DNA of 64,000 nucleotides. Origin: Ampullaceana balthica. Taxonomy: Eukaryota; Mollusca; Gastropoda; Lymnaeidae. The notes below the pieces were generated by a model, which had not been told where the DNA came from, searched no databases, and saw only the letters and a list, made by a program, of their open reading frames with translations. The position numbers and the translations under genes are program-made. Shown here in pieces: positions 11,330 to 21,930 of this stretch. Positions within the stretch are counted from its first letter, which is position 1; the number at the start of each line of letters is the position of its first letter. Location: contig CALYLW010000122.1 in NCBI GenBank assembly GCA_944989445.1, positions 450,001-514,000 of the forward strand. Reading direction: 5' to 3'.

Positions 11330-12470
11330 TGTACCCTCCTCTAATTTTCAAAACCACCCCCCCAACACACCACAAAAAAACAACACACACACACAAAAAC
11401 CCACCAAAACATCCACACACAACAACCAACAACCCCCCCAAACAACACACCATACCCCAACCCCCCCCCCAACTCACAACCCCCAAACATAACCCCACAC
11501 AAAATATATATATACCTATCTTCAAACTCCCTCCCCCCACCCCCACAACCCACCACCCAAACCCCACCACCCACCCCCCCAACAACCTCAATCTAACCCC
11601 CATTCACCCCTACCCACCCCCCCACCCCAACCCCCACCTTTCCTTTCCCTCTATCTTCATCCCCCTTCACCAACCCTCTTACCTACATAACACCCACCTA
11701 GTTATACAAACAACAATCCCTACCCCCATATAAATCCCAAATCCTAATTAATTAACCCCCAATATAACTTACCTTTCCCCCCTCCCTTTATCCCATTTCC
11801 CCCATCCTCATACTTATATTCTCTCCTTCTTCCACCTTCATTTCACTACATCTTCCTTTTCTCCTTTACCCAATCAAACCCCCCCTCTCCGCCATTTTCA
11901 ATCATCTACCCCCAATTAACTCTACTTTTCAAAACCCCCACCCAAAAACCCACACAATCGCCACCCCCAACCATACTCTCCAATCTACACCCCCATCAGG
12001 GCCCCCCTTACACCATCCGCACTCCCCCCACAACCACCTTTCCCCCCCCCCAATTATACCATACATCCAACGCCCCACCCAAACTCTCTTGTCCCACCTC
12101 GTCCTTCCCACCCCCCCCCCCCCCCCACCCCTACCCTACTCCATTTCCCTTTGTCCCCCTTATCTCTTCAACTCTCCCCCCCACATTCTTGACCACACTC
12201 CCCCCCATAGACCCTATTATATTCACTCCCACCCTCCCTACAACCCCTCGCCCTCAATACCAATAAAAACTTCCCTGTTGCATCGATAACCGGATAACCT
12301 TCCTGTATGTCGATTTTCCCCCATTCTCCACACTACGAACCCTTCATCACCACCACACCCTAAAACCCGAGACGTTGTTCCCCATCACCCCCCTTCAACC
12401 CTCTCACCAAAAAAACGCCCTATCGAGCTTTCCCCTCCTTACGGCACCCCCCCTCCGTTTCGCTGTCACA
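11330..12470. other. G-depleted C/A/T-rich tract
   Basis: For over 1.1 kb the plus strand contains very few G residues and consists largely of C-runs mixed with A and T (ACCCCCCCAAC, CCTTTCCCTC). No fixed repeat unit is visible. ORFs on both strands are compositional artefacts rich in P/T/H or G/V/W. G returns abruptly around 12470. Confidence 0.85.
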
Positions 12471-12717
12471 CAGATGACTTGTCGCCGCCACTATCAGCTG
12501 ATCCGTTTATCGCCATCCTCCATCACAAGCAACTCGTGATACGGACGTGTCGCAGGTGTTTCCACTCTTCACGTCGCAGGCGTTTCCACTCGTCATTGGT
12601 CTGGCAGATGGATGTCGTCGGGGCTGCCACTTGTCGTAATAGGGGGTCGTTTTTCGGGAATGGGCGTCACTTGTCGCGATGGTGCCACTTGTGGGGTTTA
12701 TGGTTGTCTGAGGGTCT

Positions 12718-12905
12718 GGCGCATGTCGTAGGGGCCGCATTGGACATGGGGGGGCATTGGGCATGGGGGGCATTGGTCATGGGGTCATTGGTCATGGGGG
12801 GCATTGATCATGGGGTTGGATGTCATGGCAGGATTGCTAGGATCATCCTACGTTATGGGTTGTCAGATCAGACTACGTTATGGGTTGTCAGATCAGACTA
12901 CCGTT
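12718..12905. repeat. CATGGGG-CATTGG repeats and 24-bp duplication
   Basis: 12718-12832 has G-rich copies of GGCATTGGTCATGGGG, 15-20 bp apart. 12840-12905 has about 2.5 copies of a 24-bp unit containing GTCAGATCAGACTACG. Confidence 0.8.
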
Positions 12906-13112
12906 TGGTCGCGGTGAGTTCTTGATTTCCCACCAGACACTCACTCCGGCGCCGGATCTTCCATTGCCAGGCGCGGATCCTGCGAGGTTTTACAGTTAAA
13001 TCCACAGAAAATATAATCTTAAATAAATGTGCTCCAGATTCACGGCAAGTTATACTCGTGTACCAATTGCTTATGTGCCACTGCTCCATACACACACAAC
13101 TATAGTTAATTG

Positions 13113-13143
13113 TTATTAAATCCCTTATATTAACTTCATCGCC

Positions 13144-13199
<56 letters not shown>

Positions 13200-13710
13200 C
13201 TCTCTCTGTCTGTCTGTCTTGGGCGGGCACCGCGGAAAAACAGAAGTAAAAAATGACCCACTTCCCGCGAAGACATCGAGCTGAAATTTGGCACACGGAC
13301 CAGTGTCACCTAACAATGCATCGTATCAAAATTTCAGATCGATCGAACGTACAGTTATTAAAGTAATGCATTTTTTAGTTTATCTATATTAAAACTATAT
13401 GTAGCGGGCGCCATCGTTTACATTTTACGGGTCACTTGACTTCACCCCAGCCATAGGTGAACACATCTCGTGTTGAAACCAGGTGTACCGGCGTGCTTTT
13501 GTTTACATTTTGCGTGTCACGCTGAGCTCGATCCAGCGATCGGTGACAAGACCTTTCCCCTCTCCCTCCCCCACCCCCTCACCCGGGTTAAAAGCAAAGG
13601 TGAGTTAAGACTGATTCAGTCTGTAAATATTTGTAGCGTTTAAGCATAATAAATACTTTTAGTTATGTCTCATATATAAAGGATTTATAGTCAAAAACTT
13701 TGTTTTTACT
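13113..13710 (+). mobile_element. dispersed TIR repeat, family P2, copy 1
   Basis: It starts TAAATCCCTTATATTAACTT, and its other end reads ATATAAAGGATTTATAG, forming imperfect terminal inverted repeats. The inverse copy is at 17256-17668, with shared internal blocks (CGCGGAAAAACA, AAATGACCCACTTCC, CTGAAATTTGGCACACGGAC). A CT-repeat has expanded at 13143-13205 inside it. It shares the GATCGATCGAA core with the 6890 composite. No coding capacity. Confidence 0.7.
13143..13205. repeat. (CT)n microsatellite
   Basis: About 60 bp of CT dinucleotides, ending in TGTC tetramers to ~13219, located inside the P2 copy at the point where the inverse copy (near 17640) has only GTCGTCTC-like sequence. Confidence 0.97.
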
Positions 13711-14574
13711 GGTTTGTTTTATTTTTAATGGCCAAATCATCAATTTTAACCCACTTCCACCACACAGACACACACACTGTCTTTTTTGTAGGTTTTTGGC
13801 CAAACTGTCAATAGCTCTGAAGCCTCAGATCAAATTTTATGTGAACTCGGGCCTTTTGAGAGGATTTGTCGCCTCGCTCGTGCCTCGGACAACCGAGATG
13901 ACGGGGAGATCACACAAATCTGATCTCGTGGCCCGTCATTCCTCTTTACACACACCCCCCCCTCCATTTCCTCTTCCAATCATAACTCAACTGCCCTTGA
14001 AAATTACTATCAAATTTGTATGTCTTGCAATGACCTTGAGGCAGGCAACCATCTTACCACCACGTGACTCAATTCTCTCGTTATCTCCAGAAGTCACGGG
14101 GTGTATCGGTGACGGGTCGAGTTTGGGGGGCGGGGGGGAGGGGGGTCCTCCTGTAATATAAACAAGAGCTTAAGTCGGCGTACCCAACTTACTTTGTACA
14201 CTGAACGTCGTACTTAACTGATTTGTCAGTTTGTCCCGCCGGCATACCGGACTCGGGGGCCGAGGTCGCGCCTGGAAAGGCATTTGATCCGTTAAAAGCC
14301 GAGAGTGACATGCATCAGGAGTCAGGAGTTCCAACGTACAATGTAAATGTCTCCCTGTGAACGGATTATTGTATTATGGGTCAGTATGGGGTATGTTGGT
14401 ATTTGGCACGCGCAAAAGATGCATACGGTCATCCTATCAAATGCATTTGGGCGTGCTGTCCACTCGAACTTGAACTTGCGCAATCATGTCCGGAATGAAA
14501 GAGCCCTAATCATTGTCCAGTTTCTCGGCGTCCATCTTACTGCTGCGCATATCGTTCAATTGCGTGCCCTACCC
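13711..14574. other. unassigned sequence
   Basis: No gene recognised; the ORF at 13700-14161 has no family features. G-runs of 6, 7 and 6 at 14125-14146, separated by single bases, could form a quadruplex. Confidence 0.4.
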
Positions 14575-14760
14575 CAGAGGCGTCACTAGGTTTGGTGACA
14601 CCCAGTGCGGTAGCTCATGGTGCGTCCGTGTCCCCGCCCATAACGACTTACCCCATAGACCTCCTGCGAGTCTGCCAGTGCCAGATAAGGGGAACATACA
14701 GAATTTTTGTGTGTCACCCCTTGCGATGGTGCGGTCCGCAACCCCCTTTGCCCTCCCCTA
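14575..14760 (+). mobile_element. hAT-like MITE, family B, right end missing
   Basis: It begins CAGAGGCGTCACTAGG and matches the reverse complement of the intact copy at 45394-45615 through blocks such as GCTCATGGTG, CCAGTGCCA, CAGAAT, GTGTCACCCC and GCGGTCCGCA. Similarity fades near 14760 without the expected terminus, so no TSD can be shown. Confidence 0.7.
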
Positions 14761-15314
14761 TAAACGCAAACACACGTACTGGATCCCCCTCTGCGTCAGT
14801 AAGACCAGATATTGAAGTTAATTCCGTGTCTCATTCCAAGTCACGTCCCGTAGTCGCTGTGACCGACGTTGACGTGGCGTCAATGACTGTCGGCATGGAT
14901 GATTTCCGTGGATGAAATCCGCGACATGGATAGACACAGGCGCTGGAATTGTCAACACGGTGTGCGTGTGTCGGGCGCGTGAGAAGGGGGGGGGTGTCGT
15001 CAAAGGCGGAAATTTGTGGACATCTTCGACCATCCGATTTCACGGACTATAATTATGAGACTCTTTGATGTATGAATTCTTTCTATTGAGCTCTGTTTGA
15101 TCTCATAACATCCGGGGCAGCTCCTCGCTTTGGGGGAAACTAGAAGATTATTGGGTTTTGATGTCGTTAACATTTTATATGCGGACATGTATCGGCTGAC
15201 CAAGAGTCGGCCAGTGAAAGTCAGAACTGGTCACTTCCTATCACAGCCAGTTCCTACCGACCGGTCACTTCTAGAGCCAACTTGTAACCTCTAGCACGGC
15301 CATTCATTTCAAAC
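14761..15314. other. unassigned sequence
   Basis: No gene recognised. 15200-15314 contains decayed GGTCACTTC motifs that grade into the following 20-bp array. Confidence 0.4.
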
Positions 15315-15415
15315 CACCACTGGTAACTTTATGTCACCACTGGTCACTCTATGTCACCACTGGTCACTTTATGTCACCACTGGTCACTCTATGACACAAT
15401 TGGTCACTTCTAGAT
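15315..15415. repeat. 20-bp repeat
   Basis: Five copies of CACCACTGGTCACTYTATGT with 20-bp spacing and minor changes. Confidence 0.92.
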
Positions 15416-15550
15416 TATCATGGTTACTGCTGATCACTGGTTGCCTTGATGAGCATACATTTATAATTTTTAAAATATATATAAATTTTTATATATCGGT
15501 CCAAAAACTTTGAGGGATTGCAAGCGTAGATCAGTATTAGCAGTATCATA

Positions 15551-15960
15551 GGGAGGGCGCGGTGGTCGAGTGGCAGCGCGCTCGGCTAGCGTACCGAGAG
15601 TCACCGGTTCGAGTCTTGCTGAAGGGAGGGTCTTGCTCCTGACGTCAGTTGGGGGACGTAAAGGCCGCGGCGGGGGGCATTGTGCTAGCCACACAAGCCC
15701 CTCGTGTGCCGCGGCTAAAACAGTCCTTTTGAACAGAGACGTAACAACGCCTTGACATCGGGGCAGTCGCCAAGGGTGCTGAGGGCTATTCTTTCAATAA
15801 TCAAATGATTCTGTATAATTTAGTATTTATTTTACCTATTTCTCAAGGGCGCCTAAAATGAATTAGCCAAGGGCGCGGAAAACCCAGTTACGCTTCTGCT
15901 TGTGAACGCTGCCTCACTTGCCTCATAGGCCAGCATGAAAGGGGAACTTTATTTTTAAAA
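15551..15960 (+). mobile_element. tRNA-derived SINE, interrupted by a MITE
   Basis: An RNA polymerase III type promoter is visible: A-box-like TGGTCGAGTGG at 15563-15573 and B-box GGTTCGAGTCT at 15606-15616, 33 bp apart. The tRNA-like head is followed by a body containing GGGGCATTGTGCTAGCCACA (~15674). After the inserted MITE (15734-15898) the body resumes with TGTGAACGCTGCCTCACTTG and ends in an A-rich tail near 15955-15965. Both body blocks recur, uninterrupted, at 56475-56560. Confidence 0.85.
15734..15898 (-). mobile_element. hAT-like MITE, family D, nested in the SINE
   Basis: Ends are CAGAGACGTAAC and GTTACGCTTCTG, inverted repeats of each other. Flanking 8-mers are CTTTTGAA (15726-15733) and CTTGTGAA (15899-15906), a 7/8 target duplication. 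The 165-bp body matches the reverse complement of 47631-47794 (AATTAGCCAAGGGCG, GGGGCAGT, GCCAAGGG). It inserted after the SINE did. Confidence 0.9.
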
Positions 15961-16224
15961 AAAATAATTAAATTATCATTGCAGCCACTCTGATAAGACT
16001 ATAAAAGGTATCTGGAATGTATGTATGTAAGTCTATTCCTTGAGCTATCAACACTATCGACATTCAAAATTCAAAACTCCAAAACGAATGCACACTAGAC
16101 CATTATTCAAACCTTCATAAAATTACCACCACAATGCAAGCGATCATCTTATGTAAGGCACTCGGTGTGAATATAAAGGGATCAGAAATGATGGTTTTGG
16201 TGGTTCGGTTTATTCCCTGTAAGA

Positions 16225-16411
16225 TGTTATTTCCCTTTAAGCTGCGCAGATATCTGACCGACGCCGCGCAGCAGTTTAGAATTACCACGCATCAAATTTG
16301 GAGGAAAGTATAATATCTTTGTTTGTGGGGTGTAAAAGTTTGCAGATAAAAATGTATGCTGTCGAGTTAGTTATTTTCCACACGGACCAACGAACCTCAG
16401 AGGGAACACTG
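16225..16411 (+). mobile_element. hAT-like MITE, family A
   Basis: The left part TTCCCTTTAAGCTGCGCAGA and the right part CACACGGACCAACGAACCTC with its GGGAACACTG end match the family. The first bases (GATGTTAT) are altered, and no convincing 8-bp duplication is seen, so the copy looks old. Confidence 0.8.
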
Positions 16412-16442
16412 AGACACAAGTCATGGGTAAGGGTTGGACACA

Positions 16443-16550
16443 ATAATAATAATAATAATAATAATAAGCTTCTTTTCAGAAGGAGCGTCTGTAATATGTA
16501 TGATAAGATAAGAAGATATGATATGATATGATAGGTTAGGATAGGATGCG
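16443..16550. repeat. (AAT)n and GATAT/ATAGG microsatellites
   Basis: AAT trinucleotides at 16443-16467, then GATAAGATAAGAAGATATGA and ATAGG steps to 16550. The segment AGAAGGAGCGTCTG ahead of the GATA tract recurs at ~61146. Confidence 0.85.
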
Positions 16551-17255
16551 ATAGATAACTAATCGAATTGGGGGGGGGGCGGGAGTGCGTGGGTGAGCGA
16601 TGATTTAAGAATCGTCTAAATTGAGCAGAGGGGCGCCATCGGAGAAAGGGGGGGGGTCGAATCTGCGCAGAAACTGCCAACCATCTGTCACGACTCTGTG
16701 GACTGTAACGAGTAACTTCCAGTGTCTGCGTTGTCCGCCCCTTGTCTGCCTTGTAATGTTACGCAAAGAAAACATAAACACTGCGAATGTCTTCCAACAG
16801 GAGGCCCGTGTTGAGACGATTAATGTGAAGCAGTCGTTTTCTTACGAGTCCTTCTTAAATTCAAAAGTGCCAAATATCCATTGTTCCACTATCCACATCC
16901 AGCAATAATCGGCACATAATGGATTTTCCTTTCCGCCGCTGTGGTATGACCACATGCGCCATAGCTCATATATGTTTGTTGTTAGAGATGGTTGTTGAAA
17001 TGACAACAGCCTTTCTTGCCAGCCGTCTTTCTCTCTCTCTCTCTCACTCTCTCGGGTCTCATGACGTCAGAAACCCACCAACCGTTCCCCCTTTGCGTAA
17101 CGTGCGTGCTGTCGTTGTTCCTCGACGTCACCAAAGGTTACGTCAATACAAGCCGCCCAGGCTCCGCGATTCCCCATCGATGGTGTCCCTAGTGCACAGA
17201 ATGAGAACCTCGCCATCGACGTTCGTGAACGTAGTTGAGTTGGAGAAGAAGAAAA
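16551..17255. other. unassigned sequence
   Basis: No gene recognised. Short CT tract at 17030-17052. Overlapping ORFs on both strands at 16919-17317 show no family motif. Confidence 0.35.
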
Positions 17256-17668
17256 TAAACAACCCCGTAAAAACAAAGTTTTTGACTATAAATCCCTTAT
17301 ATTTGAGACATAACTAAAAGTATTGATTATGTTCAAAAGTGACAGACATTTACAGACTGAAACCGAAATTATCTCCATTGGCTTTAAAACTAGGTCAAAA
17401 CTCTAGCAGACGACGACTAAACATTCTAAATAGTGATGTATATAGATAAACTAAAAATGCATTAGTTTAATTACGGTACGTTCGATCGATCTGAAATTTT
17501 GATACGATGCATTGTTAGGCGAGACGGGTCCGTGTGCCAAATTTCAGCTCGATGGCTTCACTGGAAGTGGGTCATTTTCTACTTTTGTTTTTCCGCGGGC
17601 GAACGGGCGTCGCGGTCGACGACGAATGAGACGACGGTGAAGTTAATATAAGGGATTTAAAAATCGCC
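17256..17668 (-). mobile_element. dispersed TIR repeat, family P2, copy 2
   Basis: Reverse complement of 13113-13710, shorter because blocks are missing. Ends: GACTATAAATCCCTTATATT at 17276 and AATATAAGGGATTTAA to ~17661. The shared block TCGATCGATCTGAAATTTTG is at ~17483. The two P2 copies face each other across ~3.5 kb. Confidence 0.75.
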
Positions 17669-17841
17669 TGTCATTCGACTTCTACTTAAAGATAATCACA
17701 CGAAGAAATACAATTTACTGTGATTTTGCAATACAGTGTCAATCTGCCTTGTTTCCCTACTCGATAACACCAAACCGCAAACGTCCACATACAAACGATG
17801 TTATTCTCCCCCACAAATTATTGAAATAAAATACACACAGC

Positions 17842-17998
17842 TCTACCTATCAAATAATGTATTCAGGGGCGTAGCTAGGATCTACCTATCAAATAATGTA
17901 TTCAGGGGGGTAGCTAGGATCTATTTTTCAAATAATGTATTCAGGGGCGTAGCTAGGATCTACCTATCAAATAATGTATTCAGGGGCGTAGCTAGGAT
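17842..17998. repeat. 39-bp tandem repeat carrying a hAT terminus
   Basis: Four copies of a 39-bp unit whose second half is CAGGGGCGTAGCTAGG, the terminus of a widespread hAT MITE type (compare 45838). Only the fourth copy continues into the element body. Confidence 0.9.
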
Positions 17999-18131
17999 CA
18001 TCATCGCCCGGGTCGTTCTAACCTTAGAACCCCTTCCCCGATGACAAAATTGCGAAATTTCTGCCCGCCCCCCTCTATATGTCGAAATCAGTGCCGCAAA
18101 CTCCCCCGACCCCACCTTTCTTACGCCACTG
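17981..18131 (+). mobile_element. hAT-like MITE with multiplied left end
   Basis: It starts CAGGGGCGTAGCTAGG and ends CCTTTCTTACGCCACTG at 18131, inverse of a related terminus. No matching 8-bp duplication next to either the first or last terminus copy, as expected if the left flank was rearranged by the tandem amplification. Confidence 0.65.
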
Positions 18132-18296
18132 AGAGTTTTTTCCACGATCAATGGTTTGGCCATATGTAAGGTCGAGAGGTTGGCGATGTTGCGCTGAAGA
18201 TGAGACTTTCCAGGGCGCTATCATCGCGGGCTTCAGTGACTGTCGGAGGTCACTGGTAGACACTCGTGGTGATTATCATTGAGTCGCGTAACATTA

Positions 18297-18476
18297 CTAG
18301 ACAGACGAGGGCAGACAAGGGCGGACAAGACAGACAAGGGGGAACAAGACAGACAAGGGTGGATAGAACAGACACGGGCGGACAAGACAGACAAGGGCGG
18401 ACAAGGCAGACAAGGGCGGACAAGACAGACAAGGGCGAACAAGACCGACAAGGGCGGACAAGACAGACACAGGCAG
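18297..18476. repeat. 19-bp repeat
   Basis: About ten copies of ACAAGGGCGGACAAGACAG with small variants (GGGGGAACAAG, GGGTGGATAGAAC). Purine-rich plus strand gives ORFs of K/R/D/Q repeats on plus and C/P/L/S on minus. Confidence 0.93.
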
Positions 18477-18546
18477 TTAGTTACTCGCTAAAGTTTTTAT
18501 TGTTGTACACTCAACGGATACCATGGGTACCTTGCTCCAATGGTTG

Positions 18547-18740
18547 AAATATTTTGCGCCGGGGGGGCGGGGCGGGGGGGACAAGTATACACATGCCTCC
18601 CCCACGCCAATATTTATTACCTTAGCTAACTTATTATAATGTAACGCCGCAAGCCTCATTTCGGCGCCCCTTCACCTCGGCGCCCCTTCACCTCGGCGCC
18701 CCTTCACCTCGGCGCCCCTTCACCTCGGCGCCCAGGGATA
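18547..18740. mobile_element. fragment related to the 45838 MITE, with 16-bp array
   Basis: TTATTATAATGTAACGCCGC followed by AAGCCTCATTTCGGCGCC matches the 45838 element (TTATTAAAATGTAACGTCGT, AAGACTCATT, TTCGGCGCC). At 18656-18737 the CGGCGCCCCTTCACCT motif is repeated about 4.7 times. G-runs of 7, 4 and 7 at 18561-18580 may form a quadruplex. Element ends are not preserved. Confidence 0.65.
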
Positions 18741-19402
18741 TAATGATATATGTAACGGTCAGATACTCAGCGCGGCCACGCAGCCGCGCAGCTTAAAGCG
18801 AAAATGACCAAGCACATCTTTGGCGTCGTTGCTTTAAGGGGTACATTCACAGCTATAAGCTCATAGCAGTTCTTATCTTATCGCGTCCTACGCTTATCCG
18901 TGGTTTATGTCTAGTCTTGCATTTTTATTCGAGTTTTAAATGTATGTAGAATGTTTGTTTTCCTGGTTTCCTCAGTCAACCCATTCCACGCCCCAATTCC
19001 GGACGGGAAGAAAGAGAATCATTTATGTAAAATTATCAATTATGAGCAGGTCGGAAGGCATGCACTATTCAATATGTGTGATGTCGTCAGCCAGTCAGTC
19101 ACTTCAAGGGAGGTAATAAACTCTCTCGATCACTTAGCACTCGAGAGAATCAAATGGCCGTGCCACCTCTTGATTCGTGGTGATCTGCCCCTTTTTAAAG
19201 GTGTGAAAGCAAACGTAAATCTGGTCGGACTGACTTGCGCGGTAGTCTGTGAACATTGACACCTGTAAATACAGGTACACGAGGGGCTTATCACTCGTCA
19301 TGGCCTCGGCTAGAAGATCACTGACTACCTGGCGGCCCATTATCTTGGTTAAGTAGTAAACAATGGCGCTCGTCGATGCGGGGTCAGAGTGACTGCCACG
19401 CA
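18741..19402. other. unassigned, with two dispersed fragments
   Basis: CACGCAGCCGCGCAGCTTAA near 18778 is an inverse stub of the family A terminus. 18905-19005 (TCTAGTCTTGCATTTTTATT, then TCAACCCATTC) recurs at 63275-63385, so it is a dispersed repeat of unknown class. The ORFs are not convincing. Confidence 0.5.
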
Positions 19403-19735
19403 TTCCAATACCCATGCCGACCGTAGCATTACCCCATACCATTACCATAACATTACACTATACCGCCCATACCATTACCATACCATTACCCCATACCATT
19501 ACCATAGCATTACCCCATACCATTACCATAACATTAAACATAACATTAACCAAATCATACCCATACCATTTACAAAACATCCATAAAATTATCCATAACA
19601 TTACGATATATTATCCATGCCATCCATAAGATTACCCATACCATTAAATTACCCTAAGTTTTACCACACCATTACCGTAATATTACACATAAAAATACCC
19701 ATACATCATTCATAGTTTACCACCATACCCGTACA
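19403..19735. repeat. degenerate CCATACCATTA repeats
   Basis: Copies of ATACCATTACC/ATAACATTACC with an 11-12 bp period, increasingly irregular 3' of 19540. Confidence 0.9.
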
Positions 19736-20333
19736 TTACCATTGCCACTAATAACTTGGACTTTAACTCGGTCGACATTATTTGGTAGTATACGAATAAC
19801 GGTGTGCGACTTTGAGTCATGAACCGCGACAGTTTGAGATCCGCCTGACTGGTAGAAATAAAAAAATATCATTAATTACGGCTCACCAGATGGCGCATTA
19901 GTCCTCAAGGGGAGCTGTCACGCCCCCCATGTTACAGCTAATGTCACACCCGTATGTCTCGCCGCCGGAGCTATGCTCATCAGCCTCTTTCCCCCCCCCC
20001 ACCCCACCCTCCAACTCCACCATAACCACCACCAATTCCAGTAGAGCTGACGCCACAGAGCAACAAAATGAATTAACCACATTTCACCCACGAGTTGGCG
20101 CACGGTATTTGAATGGCGGGTGTGTGTAATTGCTACACGTCTGTGAGTGCGCCATTAATATTGTTGTCAATGAACGACCTTAGGTTATTCTACTTCTTTT
20201 TTAAATTTTTTTAAAAAAATTTCTTTGCACACTTGGTGCGCAAGATGGACGCAGAATTTCCAATATCGTTTAGTGGATGCAATTTTTCCAAGTACTTTTT
20301 TTTAAAAAAAATTAAGAAGAAAATTATTTTATT
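19736..20333. other. unassigned sequence
   Basis: Mixed sequence with a C-rich patch at 19990-20012 and A/T homopolymers near 20205-20320. No gene recognised. Confidence 0.4.
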
Positions 20334-20968
20334 ACGAGCAACAAAGCCCCGCCCAAGGACGGGAATAAGTGTAGGGCGACCTGTGAAGTTCATGGTTGGG
20401 CAGCACATCATCCACATCAACTGACTCCAAAATGAAAATGAAACGTCCCCAGTCGTCTTTTCAACCAAACGCTTTGTCCAGAGACCCTACCTCCCTCCCA
20501 CCCCTCTCTGTTCAGAGACTCTACCTCCCCCCCCCAAAAAAAAACACTGCAGTCTGTCCAGACACCCTACCTCCCCTCCCCACACCGCGGTCTGTCCAGA
20601 GACCATACCTCCCCTCCACCGCGATTTGTCGAGAGACCCTACCTCCCCTCAACCACGGTTTGTCGAGAGACCCGCCGTCTCGGCCGGCTAAACATTTGTG
20701 TCACGTCAAAAATACTATACAATATAGTTATAATAAATAACCGGTGAAAACAAAGTTTTTGACTATAAATATAAATCCCAACGCGTACCGCTCAAAATAA
20801 AGTCTTGGAAGAAATACTGCGCCAAAAATAACTCGTTTTGAACGTCCGCGTAAACGTGTTCAATATGTAAATGAGATTTAATTTTTCTGATTGGCTGTAG
20901 GAGTCTGTAGGAGTTTGAGGGGACCAAATCGCTATCGATGACCGCACAGAAAATTGCCTTTTATTATA
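20334..20968 (+). mobile_element. dispersed repeat family H, copy 1 with internal expansion
   Basis: CGAGCAACAAAGCCCCGCCC starts the copy. The right half from 20745 (AAAACAAAGTTTTTGACTAT, AAGTCTTGGAAGAAATACTG, GATTGGCTGTAGGAGT, CGCTATCGATGACCGCAC, CCTTTTATTATA) matches 21931-22266 and the inverse copy at 37781-38123. Its middle is replaced by a C-rich array (20473-20672), so the hairpin seen in the other copies is lost. Confidence 0.75.
20473..20672. repeat. C-rich ~40-bp repeat inside family H copy
   Basis: About five irregular copies of GTCCAGAGACCCTACCTCCC separated by variable linkers. Confidence 0.8.
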
Positions 20969-21103
20969 GTGGATGATATGTGTCTAAAAAAATAAATGTG
21001 CTAAAAATGGAACTTTGATATACAAACAAAATCAAACAAGAACTTTGTGCGGTGGCTTCTGGTGTATAGTAGAAATGCGTCGGTTCTATCAAGTACATTT
21101 AGT

Positions 21104-21250
21104 GCACAGAAGTAGTGCAATTGGTGCACACGAGTAGTGCAATTGGTGCACACAAGTATAGTGGAATTGGTGCACTCGAGTAGCGCAATAGGTCTACAAA
21201 AGTAGTGTAATTGGTCCACGCAAGTAGTGCAACTGGTGCACACAAGTACG
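21104..21250. repeat. 22-bp repeat
   Basis: Six to seven copies of AGTAGTGCAATTGGTGCACA plus two bases, with substitutions in the middle copies. GTGCAC is palindromic. Confidence 0.9.
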
Positions 21251-21481
21251 ACAATGTGGACATTTTTGTTTATCATCTAATCTAAACATGCACTAACTTG
21301 ACTTGAATACATTAACACAGGTTCTGAAGGGGTTGTTCATTGAGTCGTGGTTCTGGGAATTGATGCTTGAAAACATACGATTTGACATTCTCTCCTTTTT
21401 GTGTCTATACTGTTGTTTATGCGCGAACTACCCGGATGCGTGTCGCTGGAAAACCCTGTGGTCAGCCACAGTTGTGTACAT

Positions 21482-21669
21482 CAGTGCTTCTCAAAGTGGT
21501 GGTCCGCGGACCGGTGCCGGTCCGTGGGCCATCCGATGCCGGTCCGCAGAAGTTGCAAAGAAAGGACATTTCGCTACCTCGTCAGTAGAGTGGAAATAGT
21601 TCACCGGTCCCTGGTGCAATGGAAAAAATTCCTGCCGGTCCGCAATACTAAAAAGTTTGAGAAGCACTG
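21482..21669 (+). mobile_element. hAT-like MITE with CAGTGCTTCTCAAA ends
   Basis: CAGTGCTTCTCAAAGTGGTG at the left is matched by AAAGTTTGAGAAGCACTG at the right, a hAT-type TIR. The interior repeats CCGGTCCGC motifs. The flanking 8-mers (GTGTACAT and TACTGATG) do not match, so no TSD is claimed. Confidence 0.8.
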
Positions 21670-21794
21670 TACTGATGCATCACAGCCTCGTGTCAGCTGG
21701 CAAGGTGGGGTGGGGGGGCTCGTTAAATTTGTTCTCTGACTCCTCCCATCCCATAGGGTCGGCGTGGATCCGTACGGGACCCACTGGTTAAAGG

Positions 21795-21926
21795 GCTTTT
21801 ACGAAGATGATATTTGAGCTTTTGAGACTTATTTACCACCCGTAGGCCCATCATAGTGTGTCTATAGAGAAATTCGAGCTTTCTTTTTTGAGCACTCTGT
21901 CGCCTTTCTTTTGATAGTATATTTAT
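21795..21926 (-). pseudogene. non-LTR retrotransposon ORF2 fragment
   Basis: The minus-strand frame reads SKERRQSAQKRKLEFLYRHT, closely parallel to LKERQESAEIRKFHSLLYTD in the fragment at 22540-22754. It is a second, more diverged piece of the same ORF2 region, downstream of the reverse transcriptase core. It is short and non-functional, and is separated from the other fragment by a family H copy. Confidence 0.6.
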
Positions 21927-21930
21927 ATAT

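Noticed and set aside
14575..14801. Full-length family B copy ending at CCCCTCTG (14793)
   Set aside because: The last ~35 bp do not align with the intact copy, and flanking 8-mers do not match.
15551..15622. Functional tRNA gene
   Set aside because: A and B boxes are present, but no tRNA cloverleaf with acceptor pairing could be traced, and the block continues into a SINE body found elsewhere.
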